A stretch of DNA of 64,000 bases from Aquirickettsia sp965229725 (GTDB taxonomy: Bacteria > Pseudomonadota > Alphaproteobacteria > Rickettsiales > Midichloriaceae). How positions within the stretch are numbered: the stretch's first letter is position 1; each line of letters begins with the position of its first letter. The notes under the pieces were generated by a model, which saw only the letters and a list, made by a program, of their open reading frames with translations, was not told where the DNA came from and made no database searches. Location: assembly GCA_965229725.1 (NCBI GenBank), contig OZ245923.1, positions 868,001-932,000 on the forward strand. Reading direction: 5' to 3'. A program made the translations under genes and the position numbers. Shown piece by piece: positions 26,424 to 36,615 of the stretch.

Positions 26424-29048
26424 ATGCCAGCCGTTGATAGCCTAAAAGCAAAAAGTGAACTCTTAGTAAATGATAAAAAATATGCCTTTTTCAGCATGAG
26501 GAAGGCCGCAAAAGAGCTAGGAGTGGATTTAGCAGAATTTCCAAATGTTATAAAGGTAGTGTTGGAAAATTTGCTGAGAAAAGAGGATGGGAAAAATGTG
26601 ACACTTGCGAGCATAAAAAGCTTGCTCAAGTATTGTGATAATACGGGGAAGCAGGATGAGATTTTATATCACCCTTCAAGAGTGTTGATGCAGGATTTCA
26701 CAGGAGTGCCAGCTGTGGTTGATTTGGCTGCAATGAGGGATGCCATGAAGGATAGAGGTCTTGATCCTCAAAAGATCAACCCTCAAATTCAGGTTGATTT
26801 GGTGATTGATCATTCAGTTCAGGTTGATAAATTTGGTTCATCAAAATCATATGCTGAAAACATAGAGAAGGAATTTCAAAGGAACAATGAGCGTTATCAA
26901 TTTTTAAAATGGGGGCAGGAGTCATTTGAGAATTTTAGAGTGATTCCACCTGGGAAAGGGATTTGTCACCAAGTGAATTTGGAATATTTAGCAAGCGTTG
27001 TTTCCGATGTGAAAGTGGATGGCGAGGATGTCGCACTTTTTGACACCCTAGTTGGAACCGACAGCCACACCACCATGATCAACGGATTATCCGTGCTTGG
27101 CTGGGGAGTTGGAGGGATAGAGGCGGAAGCTGCAATGCTTGGGCAACCAATCTCACTGCTTGTTCCAAAGGTTGTTGGCTTTAAATTGACAGGTGAGTTG
27201 AGTGCAGGCGTTACTGCGACAGATATGGTTCTAACAATCACAGAGATTCTCAGAAAGAAAAATGTGGTTGGGAAATTTGTTGAGTTTTATGGTCCGGCAC
27301 TCAAGCATCTCTCCTTATTCGAAAGAGCTACAATTGCTAATATGGCACCGGAATATGGAGCAACATGTGGATACTTCCCAATTGATGCAGAGGTTATAAA
27401 GTATTTGGATTTGACTGGCAGGAGCAAGTCTCAAATTGCACTTGTTGAGGCATATGCCAAAGAGCAATGCGTCTGGCAGGAATATACGGATGATGATAAA
27501 ATGAAATTTAACGAGCAGTTGGAGCTTGATATCAGCCAGATTCAGCCATGTATTGCGGGGCCAAAAAGACCTCAGGATAAGATATTGCTCTCAGAATTGA
27601 AATCTATAGGTAAAGATAAATCTGAAGATGGGAAGTTAAAGGATGGCGACATAGTGATTTCCGCAATAACCAGCTGCACCAACACGTCCAACCCATATGT
27701 GATGATTGGAGCAGGCTTGCTTGCAAAAAGAGCATATGACCTTGGGCTGCAAACTAAAAAGTGGGTTAAAACTTCACTGGCTCCTGGTTCGCAGGTGGTG
27801 ACAGAGTACCTGGTGAAATCTGGATTGATTTATTATCTTGAGAAGCTGGGGTTTTACTTAGTGGGGTATGGTTGCACAACTTGCATTGGAAATTCTGGCC
27901 CTCTTCCTGAGGATATCGAAAAAGCCATTAAGGCAGACAATCTATCCGTTTCCGCAATTTTATCTGGGAATAGAAATTTTGAAGGGAGGATTCACCCGTT
28001 AATTAAGCAGAATTATTTAGCCTCTCCGATGCTTTGCGTTGCTTTTGCCTTAGTTGGAACGATCAACATCAATATACTGGAAGAGGCAATAGGCGTGAAT
28101 AAAGAAGGAGAGGATGTATTTTTGAAAGACATATGGCCAAATGATGATGATATAAAAGCCATGGTGACCAACATCATCACCAAAGATATGTTTGTGGAAA
28201 AATATGCTAATGTTCTTGAAGGGGATGCTGAATGGAAGAAAATTCACGTCAGTAAAACGATGTGCTATTCTTGGCAAGACGAGAGTACATACATTAAAAA
28301 CCCTCCGTTTTTTGATTCTGAAGTTGAAAATTCCTCAATTGAAAATATAGAAGATGCACGAATACTTGCAATTTTTGGGGATAGTGTCACAACAGATCAT
28401 ATTAGCCCTGCTGGAAATATATCTAAAGACCACACAGCTGGTGAGTATTTACTCCAAAGAGGAGTGAAACAACAGGATTTCAATTCATTTGGCTCAAGGA
28501 GAGGGAATGATGAGGTGATGGTTAGAGGTACATTTGCCAATATTAGAATCAAAAACAAATTGGCAAATGGGAAAGAAGGAGGATTTACTCAGCATTTTGA
28601 TAAGGAAGGAGCAAGCACTCCTACGACAATTTACGATGCATCAAGCAAATATATTGCAGAAAATACACCACTTGTCGTTTTTGCTGGAAAGGAATATGGG
28701 ACTGGCTCATCAAGAGATTGGGCTGCAAAGGGCACAAAATTACTTGGGATCAAAGCTGTGATAGCGGAGAGTTTTGAGAGAATTCATCGCTCCAATTTAA
28801 TTGGAATGGGTGTTTTGCCGCTTCAATTTGTTGATAACACTTTGGACGATTTATCACTAAAAGGAGATGAGACTATTTCATTAATTGGCTACAACAAAAT
28901 AAAACCAAAAGGTTTGATAGAATGCCAAATTAGGAGAAATGATAAACTAATTAAGAGTTTTAAACTACTTTCTCGCATTGATACTGAAATAGAGCTGGAT
29001 TATTTTTTAAATAATGGTATTCTGAATTTTGTTTTAAAACAATTTTAA
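26424..29048 (+). CDS. acnA: aconitate hydratase
   Basis: Aconitase of 874 residues that interconverts citrate and isocitrate in the TCA cycle. The three cluster cysteines are in ITSCTNTSNP and GYGCTTCIGNSGPL. Substrate-binding regions include VGTDSHTTMINGLSVLGWGVGG, FGSRRGNDEVMVRGTFANIRI and AGKEYGTGSSRDWAAKGTKLLGI. Length is typical of AcnA/IRP-type enzymes, which can also bind RNA when the cluster is lost. Its DNA looks visibly richer in G than that of its neighbours, perhaps because of expression level. flhA follows 40 bases downstream. Confidence 0.97.
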   Translation: MPAVDSLKAKSELLVNDKKYAFFSMRKAAKELGVDLAEFPNVIKVVLENLLRKEDGKNVTLASIKSLLKYCDNTGKQDEILYHPSRVLMQDFTGVPAVVDLAAMRDAMKDRGLDPQKINPQIQVDLVIDHSVQVDKFGSSKSYAENIEKEFQRNNERYQFLKWGQESFENFRVIPPGKGICHQVNLEYLASVVSDVKVDGEDVALFDTLVGTDSHTTMINGLSVLGWGVGGIEAEAAMLGQPISLLVPKVVGFKLTGELSAGVTATDMVLTITEILRKKNVVGKFVEFYGPALKHLSLFERATIANMAPEYGATCGYFPIDAEVIKYLDLTGRSKSQIALVEAYAKEQCVWQEYTDDDKMKFNEQLELDISQIQPCIAGPKRPQDKILLSELKSIGKDKSEDGKLKDGDIVISAITSCTNTSNPYVMIGAGLLAKRAYDLGLQTKKWVKTSLAPGSQVVTEYLVKSGLIYYLEKLGFYLVGYGCTTCIGNSGPLPEDIEKAIKADNLSVSAILSGNRNFEGRIHPLIKQNYLASPMLCVAFALVGTININILEEAIGVNKEGEDVFLKDIWPNDDDIKAMVTNIITKDMFVEKYANVLEGDAEWKKIHVSKTMCYSWQDESTYIKNPPFFDSEVENSSIENIEDARILAIFGDSVTTDHISPAGNISKDHTAGEYLLQRGVKQQDFNSFGSRRGNDEVMVRGTFANIRIKNKLANGKEGGFTQHFDKEGASTPTTIYDASSKYIAENTPLVVFAGKEYGTGSSRDWAAKGTKLLGIKAVIAESFERIHRSNLIGMGVLPLQFVDNTLDDLSLKGDETISLIGYNKIKPKGLIECQIRRNDKLIKSFKLLSRIDTEIELDYFLNNGILNFVLKQF

Positions 29049-29088
29049 TTTCTATGGTTAAGACTGGGTAGTGGGATTTCAGGATTAG

Positions 29089-31200
29089 ATGGATAACTTA
29101 AAAAATAATATAACTAATTTAAAAATTGGTGAAATAGCTAAGAGATTTGGGAATTTGTCATCGCAAAAGGATATAATATTCGCGATCGGGATTCTATCGA
29201 TCATCAGCTTCCTAATTTTTCCAATTTCACCAGGGTTATTGGATTATTTACTAGGTTTATCAATAGCTTTTTCTGCATTGATTTTAATGACGGTATTGTT
29301 CATTGACAAACCTCTTGATTTCAACGCCTTTCCAAGCATTTTACTAATCGCCACAATGTTTAGGTTGGCACTTAATATCTCAACCACTAGATTGATTTTA
29401 GCTGATGGCCATTTAGGACCTTCTGCCGCAGGACACGTGGTTGAAGCATTTGGGTTCTTTGTCATGCAGGGTTCCGTTGTGATAGGTGCGATAGTTTTTG
29501 GCATACTGACCATTATTAATTTCGTTGTTATAACTAAGGGTTCTGGACGAATTGCTGAGGTAGCAGCAAGATTTAGCCTAGATGCCATGCCTGGAAAGCA
29601 AATGTCTATAGATGCAGATTTATCATCTGGCATCATTAATGAAGAACAAGCCAGAGAAAGAAGAAAAGTCTTAGAGGATGAAACCACCTTCTTTGGCTCC
29701 ATGGATGGAGCTAATAAATTTGTACGTGGTGACGCAATTGCAGGTCTACTAATAACTTTCATCAACTTCATAGCAGGAATTATTATTGGAGTTGTGCAAA
29801 ATGGAATGAGCTTTGATGAAGCTATGCAAACATACACATTACTTACGATTGGAGACGGATTGGTTGCACAAATCCCAGCTTTAATCGTATCAATCAGCGC
29901 AGGCTTGCTGGTAACAAAATCCGGTATACATGGTTCTGCTGATAAAGCAATTCTACAACAACTAAGCAACCATCCTCAAGCTTTGTTTGCATGTAGCGGA
30001 TTGTTAATCTTGATGAGCATAATGCCTGGCATTCCGTTTATACCATTCTTCATTATATCTTTATTATCCGGAACACTTGCATTTTTTCTAAATAAACACA
30101 ACAAAGAAGCAGAAAGATTAGAACAACAGCTAAAGCGCGATCCGGTAAAGAAAGAGTTAACTCAAGAGGAGATGATTATACAATCACTTCATATTGATTA
30201 TGTAAAAATTGAATTAGGTTATGAGTTGCTACAAATGGTAGATAATAGCCAAGAATACAAATTAACTGACCAAATAAAATCATTAAGGAAACAAATTGCC
30301 CAGGATTTAGGCTTTATCCTACCATCTGTAAGAATACAGGACAATGTGCAGCTTGAATCTAAAGTTTACGTCATAAAAATCAAAGACATTGAATGCGGCA
30401 GAGGTACATTAAAGCCATTAAGTCTATTAGTGATTAATCCATCAGGTGGGGCGATTGAAATTAATGGAGAAGACACAATTGAGCCAGCATTTAACCTACC
30501 TGCGAAATGGGTCGATAGAAGTGCCAAGGAAGAGGCGATTTTTAAAGAATACACAGTAATTGAACCCATAACTGTTATCTCAACTCATTTAACAGAAATA
30601 GTTAAGGAGAACATTACAGAATTATTGACTTATAGTGAAACTAAAAAATTATTATCTAACTTAGATGGCGATCATAAAAAGCTTGCTGAAGAAGTTGTGC
30701 CTGGCCAAATTACTGTCGTTACGTTTCAAAGAATATTACAAAGCCTGCTAAGTGAATCGGTCACTGTAAAAGATCTACCATCAATACTAGAAGCAATCTC
30801 TGAAATTGCAAATAGCACCACAAATGTTGCCAGAATGGTTGAACACATTAGGACAAGGCTTAGTAAACAAATATGTCATGGCTTTTTAAATGATGAAGGG
30901 GTTATACCAATAGTAGTTTTATCATCACATTGGGAGCAAATTTTCATGGAAAATTTAGTTGGAGAGGATGACAATAAACATCTTGCAATGAAACCAAGCA
31001 AATTACGCGAGTTTGTTGAAACTGTTAATATTAAACTAGATAAATTAGCCGCCTCAAGAATTAGCCCTATGCTATTAACATCTCCAATTTTAAGACCTTT
31101 CGTTAGATCGGTCACTGAAAGATTTAAACCCAACCTGATTATCTTATCTCAAAACGAAATTCATCCAAAAATAAAAATTAAAACCTATGGTGAAATTTAA
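29089..31200 (+). CDS. flhA: flagellar biosynthesis protein FlhA
   Basis: Export-gate protein of 703 residues in the inner membrane. Residues 35-340 hold the multi-helix region with the FHIPEP signature area (RFSLDAMPGKQMSIDADLSSG, then ARERRKVLEDETTFFGSMDGANKFVRGDAIAG). Residues 360-703 form the cytoplasmic domain (VIEPITVISTHLTEIVKENI; DLPSILEAI; HIRTRLSKQI). It forms the nonameric ring that docks export chaperones. It lies directly after acnA and is separated from the fli cluster by about 15 kb. This scattering of flagellar genes is common in Rickettsiales. The ortholog SctV of virulence type III systems is less likely given the fli genes nearby. Confidence 0.95.
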   Translation: MDNLKNNITNLKIGEIAKRFGNLSSQKDIIFAIGILSIISFLIFPISPGLLDYLLGLSIAFSALILMTVLFIDKPLDFNAFPSILLIATMFRLALNISTTRLILADGHLGPSAAGHVVEAFGFFVMQGSVVIGAIVFGILTIINFVVITKGSGRIAEVAARFSLDAMPGKQMSIDADLSSGIINEEQARERRKVLEDETTFFGSMDGANKFVRGDAIAGLLITFINFIAGIIIGVVQNGMSFDEAMQTYTLLTIGDGLVAQIPALIVSISAGLLVTKSGIHGSADKAILQQLSNHPQALFACSGLLILMSIMPGIPFIPFFIISLLSGTLAFFLNKHNKEAERLEQQLKRDPVKKELTQEEMIIQSLHIDYVKIELGYELLQMVDNSQEYKLTDQIKSLRKQIAQDLGFILPSVRIQDNVQLESKVYVIKIKDIECGRGTLKPLSLLVINPSGGAIEINGEDTIEPAFNLPAKWVDRSAKEEAIFKEYTVIEPITVISTHLTEIVKENITELLTYSETKKLLSNLDGDHKKLAEEVVPGQITVVTFQRILQSLLSESVTVKDLPSILEAISEIANSTTNVARMVEHIRTRLSKQICHGFLNDEGVIPIVVLSSHWEQIFMENLVGEDDNKHLAMKPSKLREFVETVNIKLDKLAASRISPMLLTSPILRPFVRSVTERFKPNLIILSQNEIHPKIKIKTYGEI

Positions 31201-31206
31201 AAATAT

Positions 31207-31226
31207 CACATCTGGATTTAGATGTG
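31207..31226. terminator. Hairpin between convergent flhA and recF
   Basis: CACATCT and AGATGTG form a 7-bp stem around GGATTT, 6 bases past the flhA stop. On the minus strand it is followed by ATATTTTT, so it may terminate recF reading better than flhA. The U-tract is displaced by a few bases. Confidence 0.35.
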
Positions 31227-31271
31227 TAGCATGGTAGGATCGATCTCTCAAGATCTTAGTTAATTCATAAA

Positions 31272-32390
31272 TCACGTGAGAATAAATTTTGTGCAACTTG
31301 TTTTTATTATCTTATCCAAATCAGTATTAGTACTACTAATCCATATCTGGGATGGTGTTTTTTCTAATTCAAAAAACAAATTCTCTTTTCTCTTATCATC
31401 AAGGTGCGCAAATATTTCATCTAGAAGTAATATAGGAGCTATTTTACTATTATTGTGCATAGCGTATGATTGACCAAGTATCATTGATATAATCATAGAT
31501 TTTTGTTCACCAGTTGAACAGAAACTAGCAATCCTGTTTTTCTCTCCATCTATAACCAAAAGATCACTCTTATGAGAACCAATCCCGCATCTCTTTGATT
31601 TAGCATCAATATTTCTTTTATTTCTCAAGCTTTCTAAAATATACTCATAAACTTTGGCTGGGCTATTTATTTTTAGTTGTTCTTCAATTTCGCCATGAGT
31701 AGATATTGTTGGCTTGAGATAATTTATGGTTAATGATTTTAAAAATGAGTTGATTATTTCAATACATTCAAGCCTATTATTAATTATTTTAAGACTTAAT
31801 TCAGCTATATTCATTTCGATTTGTTCTAACCATCTGCTATCCCATTCAATATCACTTAATATCTTGCTTCGTGATTGAGTAAAATATTCATATTTTAATA
31901 AATATTCTGCATGATTTGAAAAGAAATTATACGTCATTCGATCTAAAAATTTCCTTCTGATACTAGGAGATTCTAAAAACAAATTCTCCATCTGTGGTGT
32001 TAACCAAACAATTTTTAATAAATTTAAAATATCTGTTTTTTTAGTTAATTCCTCGTCATTTACCTTAATTAATTTGCTTCCATTAGCATTAATATGTTTA
32101 AATTTACAACCTACTAATACATTATAATCCAAATTTTGATTAGAATAATTAGCTTTCACTGCCCACTGTGCATTTTGTTTATTGAAATTAGTAATTATCT
32201 CACTATTTTTTGAATTCTTGATGCCTTTTGAGAAATTTAATAAGGATATAGCTTCTAAAATATTTGTTTTTCCACTGCCATTTTCTCCCAAAATTAAAAC
32301 AAATTTACCGTCTAATTTTATCTCTAAATGTTGATGATTTTTAAAGTTATACAATTCTAATTGAGATATATATGATGGTAATTTTTGCAT
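31272..32390 (-). CDS. recF: DNA replication and repair protein RecF
   Basis: SMC-like ATPase of 372 residues that loads RecA at gaps with RecO and RecR. Walker A is LGENGSGKTNILEAIS, the signature region is FCSTGEQKSMIISMILGQ, and Walker B is PILLLDEIFAHLD. The frame is open to a TTG at 32411, but the ATG at 32390 has an AGGAG ribosome binding site 7 bases upstream and is chosen. It follows dnaN on the same strand, as in many bacterial dnaN-recF pairs, though with a 101-base gap. dnaA and gyrB are not here. Confidence 0.95.
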   Translation of the reverse strand: MQKLPSYISQLELYNFKNHQHLEIKLDGKFVLILGENGSGKTNILEAISLLNFSKGIKNSKNSEIITNFNKQNAQWAVKANYSNQNLDYNVLVGCKFKHINANGSKLIKVNDEELTKKTDILNLLKIVWLTPQMENLFLESPSIRRKFLDRMTYNFFSNHAEYLLKYEYFTQSRSKILSDIEWDSRWLEQIEMNIAELSLKIINNRLECIEIINSFLKSLTINYLKPTISTHGEIEEQLKINSPAKVYEYILESLRNKRNIDAKSKRCGIGSHKSDLLVIDGEKNRIASFCSTGEQKSMIISMILGQSYAMHNNSKIAPILLLDEIFAHLDDKRKENLFFELEKTPSQIWISSTNTDLDKIIKTSCTKFILT

Positions 32391-32491
32391 CAATATGCTC
32401 CTAATATACAACTAAAATGACGTCTTGAAGGCACGAACAATACTCAAGGCTAATTCCTCATATAGACTTATTTATAGAATCTCCAAAAATA

Positions 32492-33616
32492 CTAAATTTG
32501 CATTGGCATTAGTACAAATCTACAATTTGTATTACCACTATCTTCTACTAGTACCGCTGTGTTCCCAGAATTTAATTTAAAATAAACTTTTTTACCAGTT
32601 AAGTTATTTAGTATATCAATTATATATTTAGCATTAAAAGCTATTGAAACTTCATCGTTATTATATATAGCAGGGATCTCAATTACTCCTGAGGAATTTA
32701 TTTTATCATTTACAGATAATGTAATTTTATCTTTTTCTACCTTAAGCTTTACAGCTACCGTTCTTTCTGTAGATATAGCAGTTACTAGATCAATTGCCTT
32801 AGCTAATTCTGATATTGATACTTCAAGTAATTTGGTATTACCATACGGAACTGCCTTATCATAATCTGGAAATTTACCATCTATCAACTTAGATACTAGA
32901 GTTGTATTGCCAATTTGGAAAGTAATCTTATTTGATGAAACTCCAATTGGAACTTCGCCACTAAAATCTTCTAACAATTTTGTTAGCTCAAACACAGTTT
33001 TTTTAGGAATGATGATTTCAGGTAGCAGCTGTGCATTTTTTGGCAAAGTTACCTCCCCTATTGCTAATCTATGCACATCAGTGGCTACAGCTCTTAATAC
33101 ATTAACTCCATTATCTTCTGTAACATGAAGAAAAACACCACTTAGATAATATCTAGTTTCATCATATGAAATTGCATGCTTTGTAGTTGCTATTAAATAA
33201 TGTAAATCACTAGATGCAATTTCAAATTCGCAACTATGTTGACCTTCTTCAAAATCAGGAAATTCTTCTGCTGATAAGCATGGTAGGCTAAATTCACTTA
33301 ATCCAGCTTTAATCAACATCTTACCCGGTTTATCTGATGGCTCAAATATAAGTTGAACCTCCTTTTGCGCCCCTATTTTTCTAACTATCTCATAAAATAT
33401 ATGTATAGGAACTGTTGTTGTTAATTGCCCCCCTACACTTGCATTTATTGATTCTTTAGCAAATATATCTAAATCAGTTGTATAAAAGGATATTTTGTTT
33501 TTCTGCGTAGTAATTTTTACGTTAGATAATATACTTTTTGCTGTTCTTTTCTCTACAATAGATTGAATATGACCTAAAGCCTGTAATAACTCACTATTGT
33601 TAACCTGTACTTTCAT
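32492..33616 (-). CDS. dnaN: DNA polymerase III beta subunit (sliding clamp)
   Basis: The protein is 374 residues and forms a three-domain ring dimer around DNA. Family landmarks include MKVQVNNSELLQALGHIQSIVEKR at the start, LSGVFLHV, VATDVHRLAIGEV, and the C-terminal RFVLMPMQI. It lies between hpf and recF. No DnaA box cluster was found around it, so it does not mark an obvious origin here. Confidence 0.97.
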   Translation of the reverse strand: MKVQVNNSELLQALGHIQSIVEKRTAKSILSNVKITTQKNKISFYTTDLDIFAKESINASVGGQLTTTVPIHIFYEIVRKIGAQKEVQLIFEPSDKPGKMLIKAGLSEFSLPCLSAEEFPDFEEGQHSCEFEIASSDLHYLIATTKHAISYDETRYYLSGVFLHVTEDNGVNVLRAVATDVHRLAIGEVTLPKNAQLLPEIIIPKKTVFELTKLLEDFSGEVPIGVSSNKITFQIGNTTLVSKLIDGKFPDYDKAVPYGNTKLLEVSISELAKAIDLVTAISTERTVAVKLKVEKDKITLSVNDKINSSGVIEIPAIYNNDEVSIAFNAKYIIDILNNLTGKKVYFKLNSGNTAVLVEDSGNTNCRFVLMPMQI

Positions 33617-33709
33617 GCTAAATATTAAAATTGGAAATTTATTTATTTAAATAATAAATTAACTTTATTATTTTGCAAGTTATGCCTTTGTTATAAGCAA
33701 ATAATTTTA

Positions 33710-34288
33710 CTAAGCATCTATCTTTGCATCTATCCAGGATATGTTTCCATCCTTTCTATAATAGACTAAATTTAACTTTCTACTAGCAGCATTGGTAAAC
33801 AATAATGCAGGTAAGTTTAATAAATCCATTTTCATTACAGCATCTTTAACACTAAGATTTTCGATATTAGAAGGCTTTTCAGCAATTATAGTTGGAGAAT
33901 TTTCATGATTATCTATATCTGATTCTTCAAGTGGAGAAATGACATACTTTATACCACTAATCAAATCAATAGAATGCTCCTTGTGCTTTTTATGATTTTT
34001 TATTCTGTTTTTATATCTTCTAAGTTGTTTTTCAATTTTCTCATTTGCTACACCAAAACTTCTATATGAATCATATTCATGACCGTTGCTTTTTATTAAT
34101 GTCCCTGTCCCAGTGCCTTCATTAACAATTATTTCAGTTTCAAATAATTGACCTTGCTTCTCAATTGTAACATGAGCATTTAGCGCATCTTTAAAATATT
34201 TTTTTACCGTTACAGTCAAGTGCTCAACAATATGTTTTTCTAGGCTTTCACCAATTTTAATATGTTTTCCGTATATTGTGATATCCAT
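33710..34288 (-). CDS. hpf: long-form ribosome hibernation promoting factor
   Basis: A 192-residue protein. The N-terminal S30AE domain begins MDITIYGKHIKIGESLEKHI and includes KYFKDALNAHVTIEK. A linker of about 50 residues follows, and the C-terminal dimerisation domain has IENLSVKDAVMKMDLLNLPALLF and RKDGNISWIDAKI. The long form promotes 100S ribosome dimers in stationary cells. The frame is open to a TTG at 34321, but the family start is the ATG at 34288. Confidence 0.92.
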   Translation of the reverse strand: MDITIYGKHIKIGESLEKHIVEHLTVTVKKYFKDALNAHVTIEKQGQLFETEIIVNEGTGTGTLIKSNGHEYDSYRSFGVANEKIEKQLRRYKNRIKNHKKHKEHSIDLISGIKYVISPLEESDIDNHENSPTIIAEKPSNIENLSVKDAVMKMDLLNLPALLFTNAASRKLNLVYYRKDGNISWIDAKIDA

Positions 34289-34449
34289 AGACAACCCATT
34301 TTTATTTTTAATGGTAACCAATTAAAATAATGATATCAATAATAAATATAGCATAACAATCAAAATTAATTTTTCAAATATATACTGGAAGTTAAATTTG
34401 ACCTTTTAATGCATCTCAGATACAAATTGACTCATAAGTATGTTTGTAT

Positions 34450-36450
34450 ATGGGGTTATATGCAAGGATTACAACAATATTGATTATGTTTATGACAAAT
34501 ATTTCTGCAAATTCTGATGATAAATTAATACCGAGAAAAATAATTTTTGGCAATCCAGATAAGGCAAATGTCCAAATTAGTAAAGATGGCAAATATATTT
34601 CATATTTATCTGATAAAGCAGGTATATTAAATGTTTTTATTGCACCAATTAATGATATAAATAATGTGAAATCCATTACCAATGATACTAAAAGAGGAAT
34701 TAGAAATTATTTTTGGAGCCATGATAATACGCATATTTTATATCTAAAAGATAGTGATGGAGATGAAAATGAAATCATTCATAAAGTTGATATTAGCACA
34801 CTAAAAGACACAATATTAACTCCAGAAAAAGATGTAAAATCTGTCATATTCAAGAATAGCTATAAATTTCCAAACGAAATAATAATTGGGCTTAATCAAA
34901 GGAAAAAAGAATATTTTGACATATATAAATTAAATATTAAAACTGGTGGGTTATCATTAATTTATGAAAATAATAAATATATCAGCTTTAGTATAGATGA
35001 TAATTATCAAATTAAATTTGGTTATCACCCAACATCAGATGCAGGTAATCAGATTTATTTTTTTGAAAATAAAAAAGAAATCCCTTATATAAAAATCCCC
35101 CATGAAGATTCTAAAACATCTGGTATAGTAGGATTTACAGAAAAAGGAGACAAAGCATATTTTGTTAGCTCAATTGATAGGGATAAATCAGGTTTATTTT
35201 TGTTAGATTTAAGGAGCAAAAATAAAGAACTAATATATTCAAACTCTAAAGCTGATATTGAAAATATAATTTTACAGCCAAAAAACAATGAGCTACAGGC
35301 TGCAACTCATTATTATATGAAACAGGATTATACTTTTTTTGATACCAAGTTTGAAGAAGATCACGATATATTAAAGAAATTGGCGAAAAATGAGCAAATT
35401 ATTATCAAGTCTAGAAATTTAGAAGATACTAAATGGTTAGTTGCATTTGATTATGATGATAAACCAACTCAGTATTACTTATATGATAGGATAAATAAAA
35501 AGGCTAAATATCTTTTTAATAATAAAGATAAATTAACTAACTACAATCTGGCAAAAATGCATCCTGTTGTGATCAAATCTAGAGATGGATTGGATTTAGT
35601 TAGTTATATTTCAGTTCCAAATAATATAAAAAAATCTAAAAGTGATTATAAAACAACAAAGCCTGCTCCCATGATTTTATTGGTGCATGGTGGACCAAAT
35701 GCTAGAGACTATTGGGGATTAGATAGCATGCATCAATGGCTTTCCAATAGGGGTTATGTAGTTCTAAGTGTTAATTATAGAGGATCCACAGGTTTTGGTA
35801 AAAATTTTATTAATGCAGGTAATGGAGAATGGGCTGCAAAAATGCATGATGATCTCATAGATGCGGTTGATTGGGCAGTGAACGAAAAAATTGCCAACAA
35901 GAATAAAGTAGCAATAATGGGAGGAAGTTATGGTGGTTATGCAGCTCTAGTGGGATTAACTTTTACTCCAAACACTTTTGCATGCGGTGTGGATATTGTC
36001 GGTCCATCAAACTTGATCACATTGGTTAATTCAATTCCTGAATATTGGAAGCCTATAATTAATAGTTTCAAAGTAATGCTAGGAGGCGATCACAAAACTA
36101 AAGAAGGGAAAGAATTATATAAGAAAAAATCCCCACTTTTTCATGTAGATAAAATTACAAAACCATTATTAATTGGTCAAGGTGCTAACGATCCTAGGGT
36201 TAAGCAAGCTGAGTCTGATCAAATAGTAGATTCAATGAAAGAGCATAATATTCCTGTAATTTATGCTTTATATCCAGATGAAGGACATGGCTTTGCAAGA
36301 CCAGAAAACAGACTCTCTTTTTTCGCAATTGCTGAAGGTTTTTTTTCTAAGTGCCTAGGTGGTCAATATGAGCCGATAGATAATGACTTTGAAAATTCAT
36401 CTATCATTATCAAAGAAGGTGAAAAACATCTGCCCCATAAAATTAAGTAG
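34450..36450 (+). CDS. S9 family (prolyl oligopeptidase-like) serine peptidase, exported
   Basis: A 666-residue protein with a signal-like N-terminus (ARITTILIMFMTNISAN), then a seven-bladed beta-propeller (about 25-395, with YISYLSDKAGILNVFIAP) and an alpha/beta hydrolase domain. The catalytic triad reads S493 (GGSYGGYAA), D581 (GANDPRV) and H613 (EGHGFARP). It resembles dipeptidyl or acylaminoacyl peptidases of the S9C group, probably acting in the periplasm on short peptides. A TTG two codons upstream is possible, but the ATG at 34450 is preferred. The gene stands alone. Confidence 0.9.
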   Translation: MGLYARITTILIMFMTNISANSDDKLIPRKIIFGNPDKANVQISKDGKYISYLSDKAGILNVFIAPINDINNVKSITNDTKRGIRNYFWSHDNTHILYLKDSDGDENEIIHKVDISTLKDTILTPEKDVKSVIFKNSYKFPNEIIIGLNQRKKEYFDIYKLNIKTGGLSLIYENNKYISFSIDDNYQIKFGYHPTSDAGNQIYFFENKKEIPYIKIPHEDSKTSGIVGFTEKGDKAYFVSSIDRDKSGLFLLDLRSKNKELIYSNSKADIENIILQPKNNELQAATHYYMKQDYTFFDTKFEEDHDILKKLAKNEQIIIKSRNLEDTKWLVAFDYDDKPTQYYLYDRINKKAKYLFNNKDKLTNYNLAKMHPVVIKSRDGLDLVSYISVPNNIKKSKSDYKTTKPAPMILLVHGGPNARDYWGLDSMHQWLSNRGYVVLSVNYRGSTGFGKNFINAGNGEWAAKMHDDLIDAVDWAVNEKIANKNKVAIMGGSYGGYAALVGLTFTPNTFACGVDIVGPSNLITLVNSIPEYWKPIINSFKVMLGGDHKTKEGKELYKKKSPLFHVDKITKPLLIGQGANDPRVKQAESDQIVDSMKEHNIPVIYALYPDEGHGFARPENRLSFFAIAEGFFSKCLGGQYEPIDNDFENSSIIIKEGEKHLPHKIK

Positions 36451-36615
36451 TTACAAGCTTTTTAAAAGTAGACCCTATTCTGTTTAAAATCTAACAATTG
36501 TAGAGCAAATCAGTTATATAGATAAACTTTGCATAGTTCCTAATCTCGTTGTTATCCTAGATGCGATAGGACCAAGCACAAGTGAATGACATTCTCCTTT
36601 ATCTATAACAATGAA

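Noticed and set aside
26252..26629. Minus-strand open frame with LLTDYVE/LLNDYVK heptads
   Set aside because: It overlaps the well-supported acnA start by 200 bases and its other part is the antisense of acnA. Kept only as an alternative reading of the 21-bp repeats.
33617..33709. AT-rich gap between dnaN and hpf as a possible origin
   Set aside because: Only 93 bases, no DnaA box or iterated 13-mers, and no dnaA or gidA genes close by.
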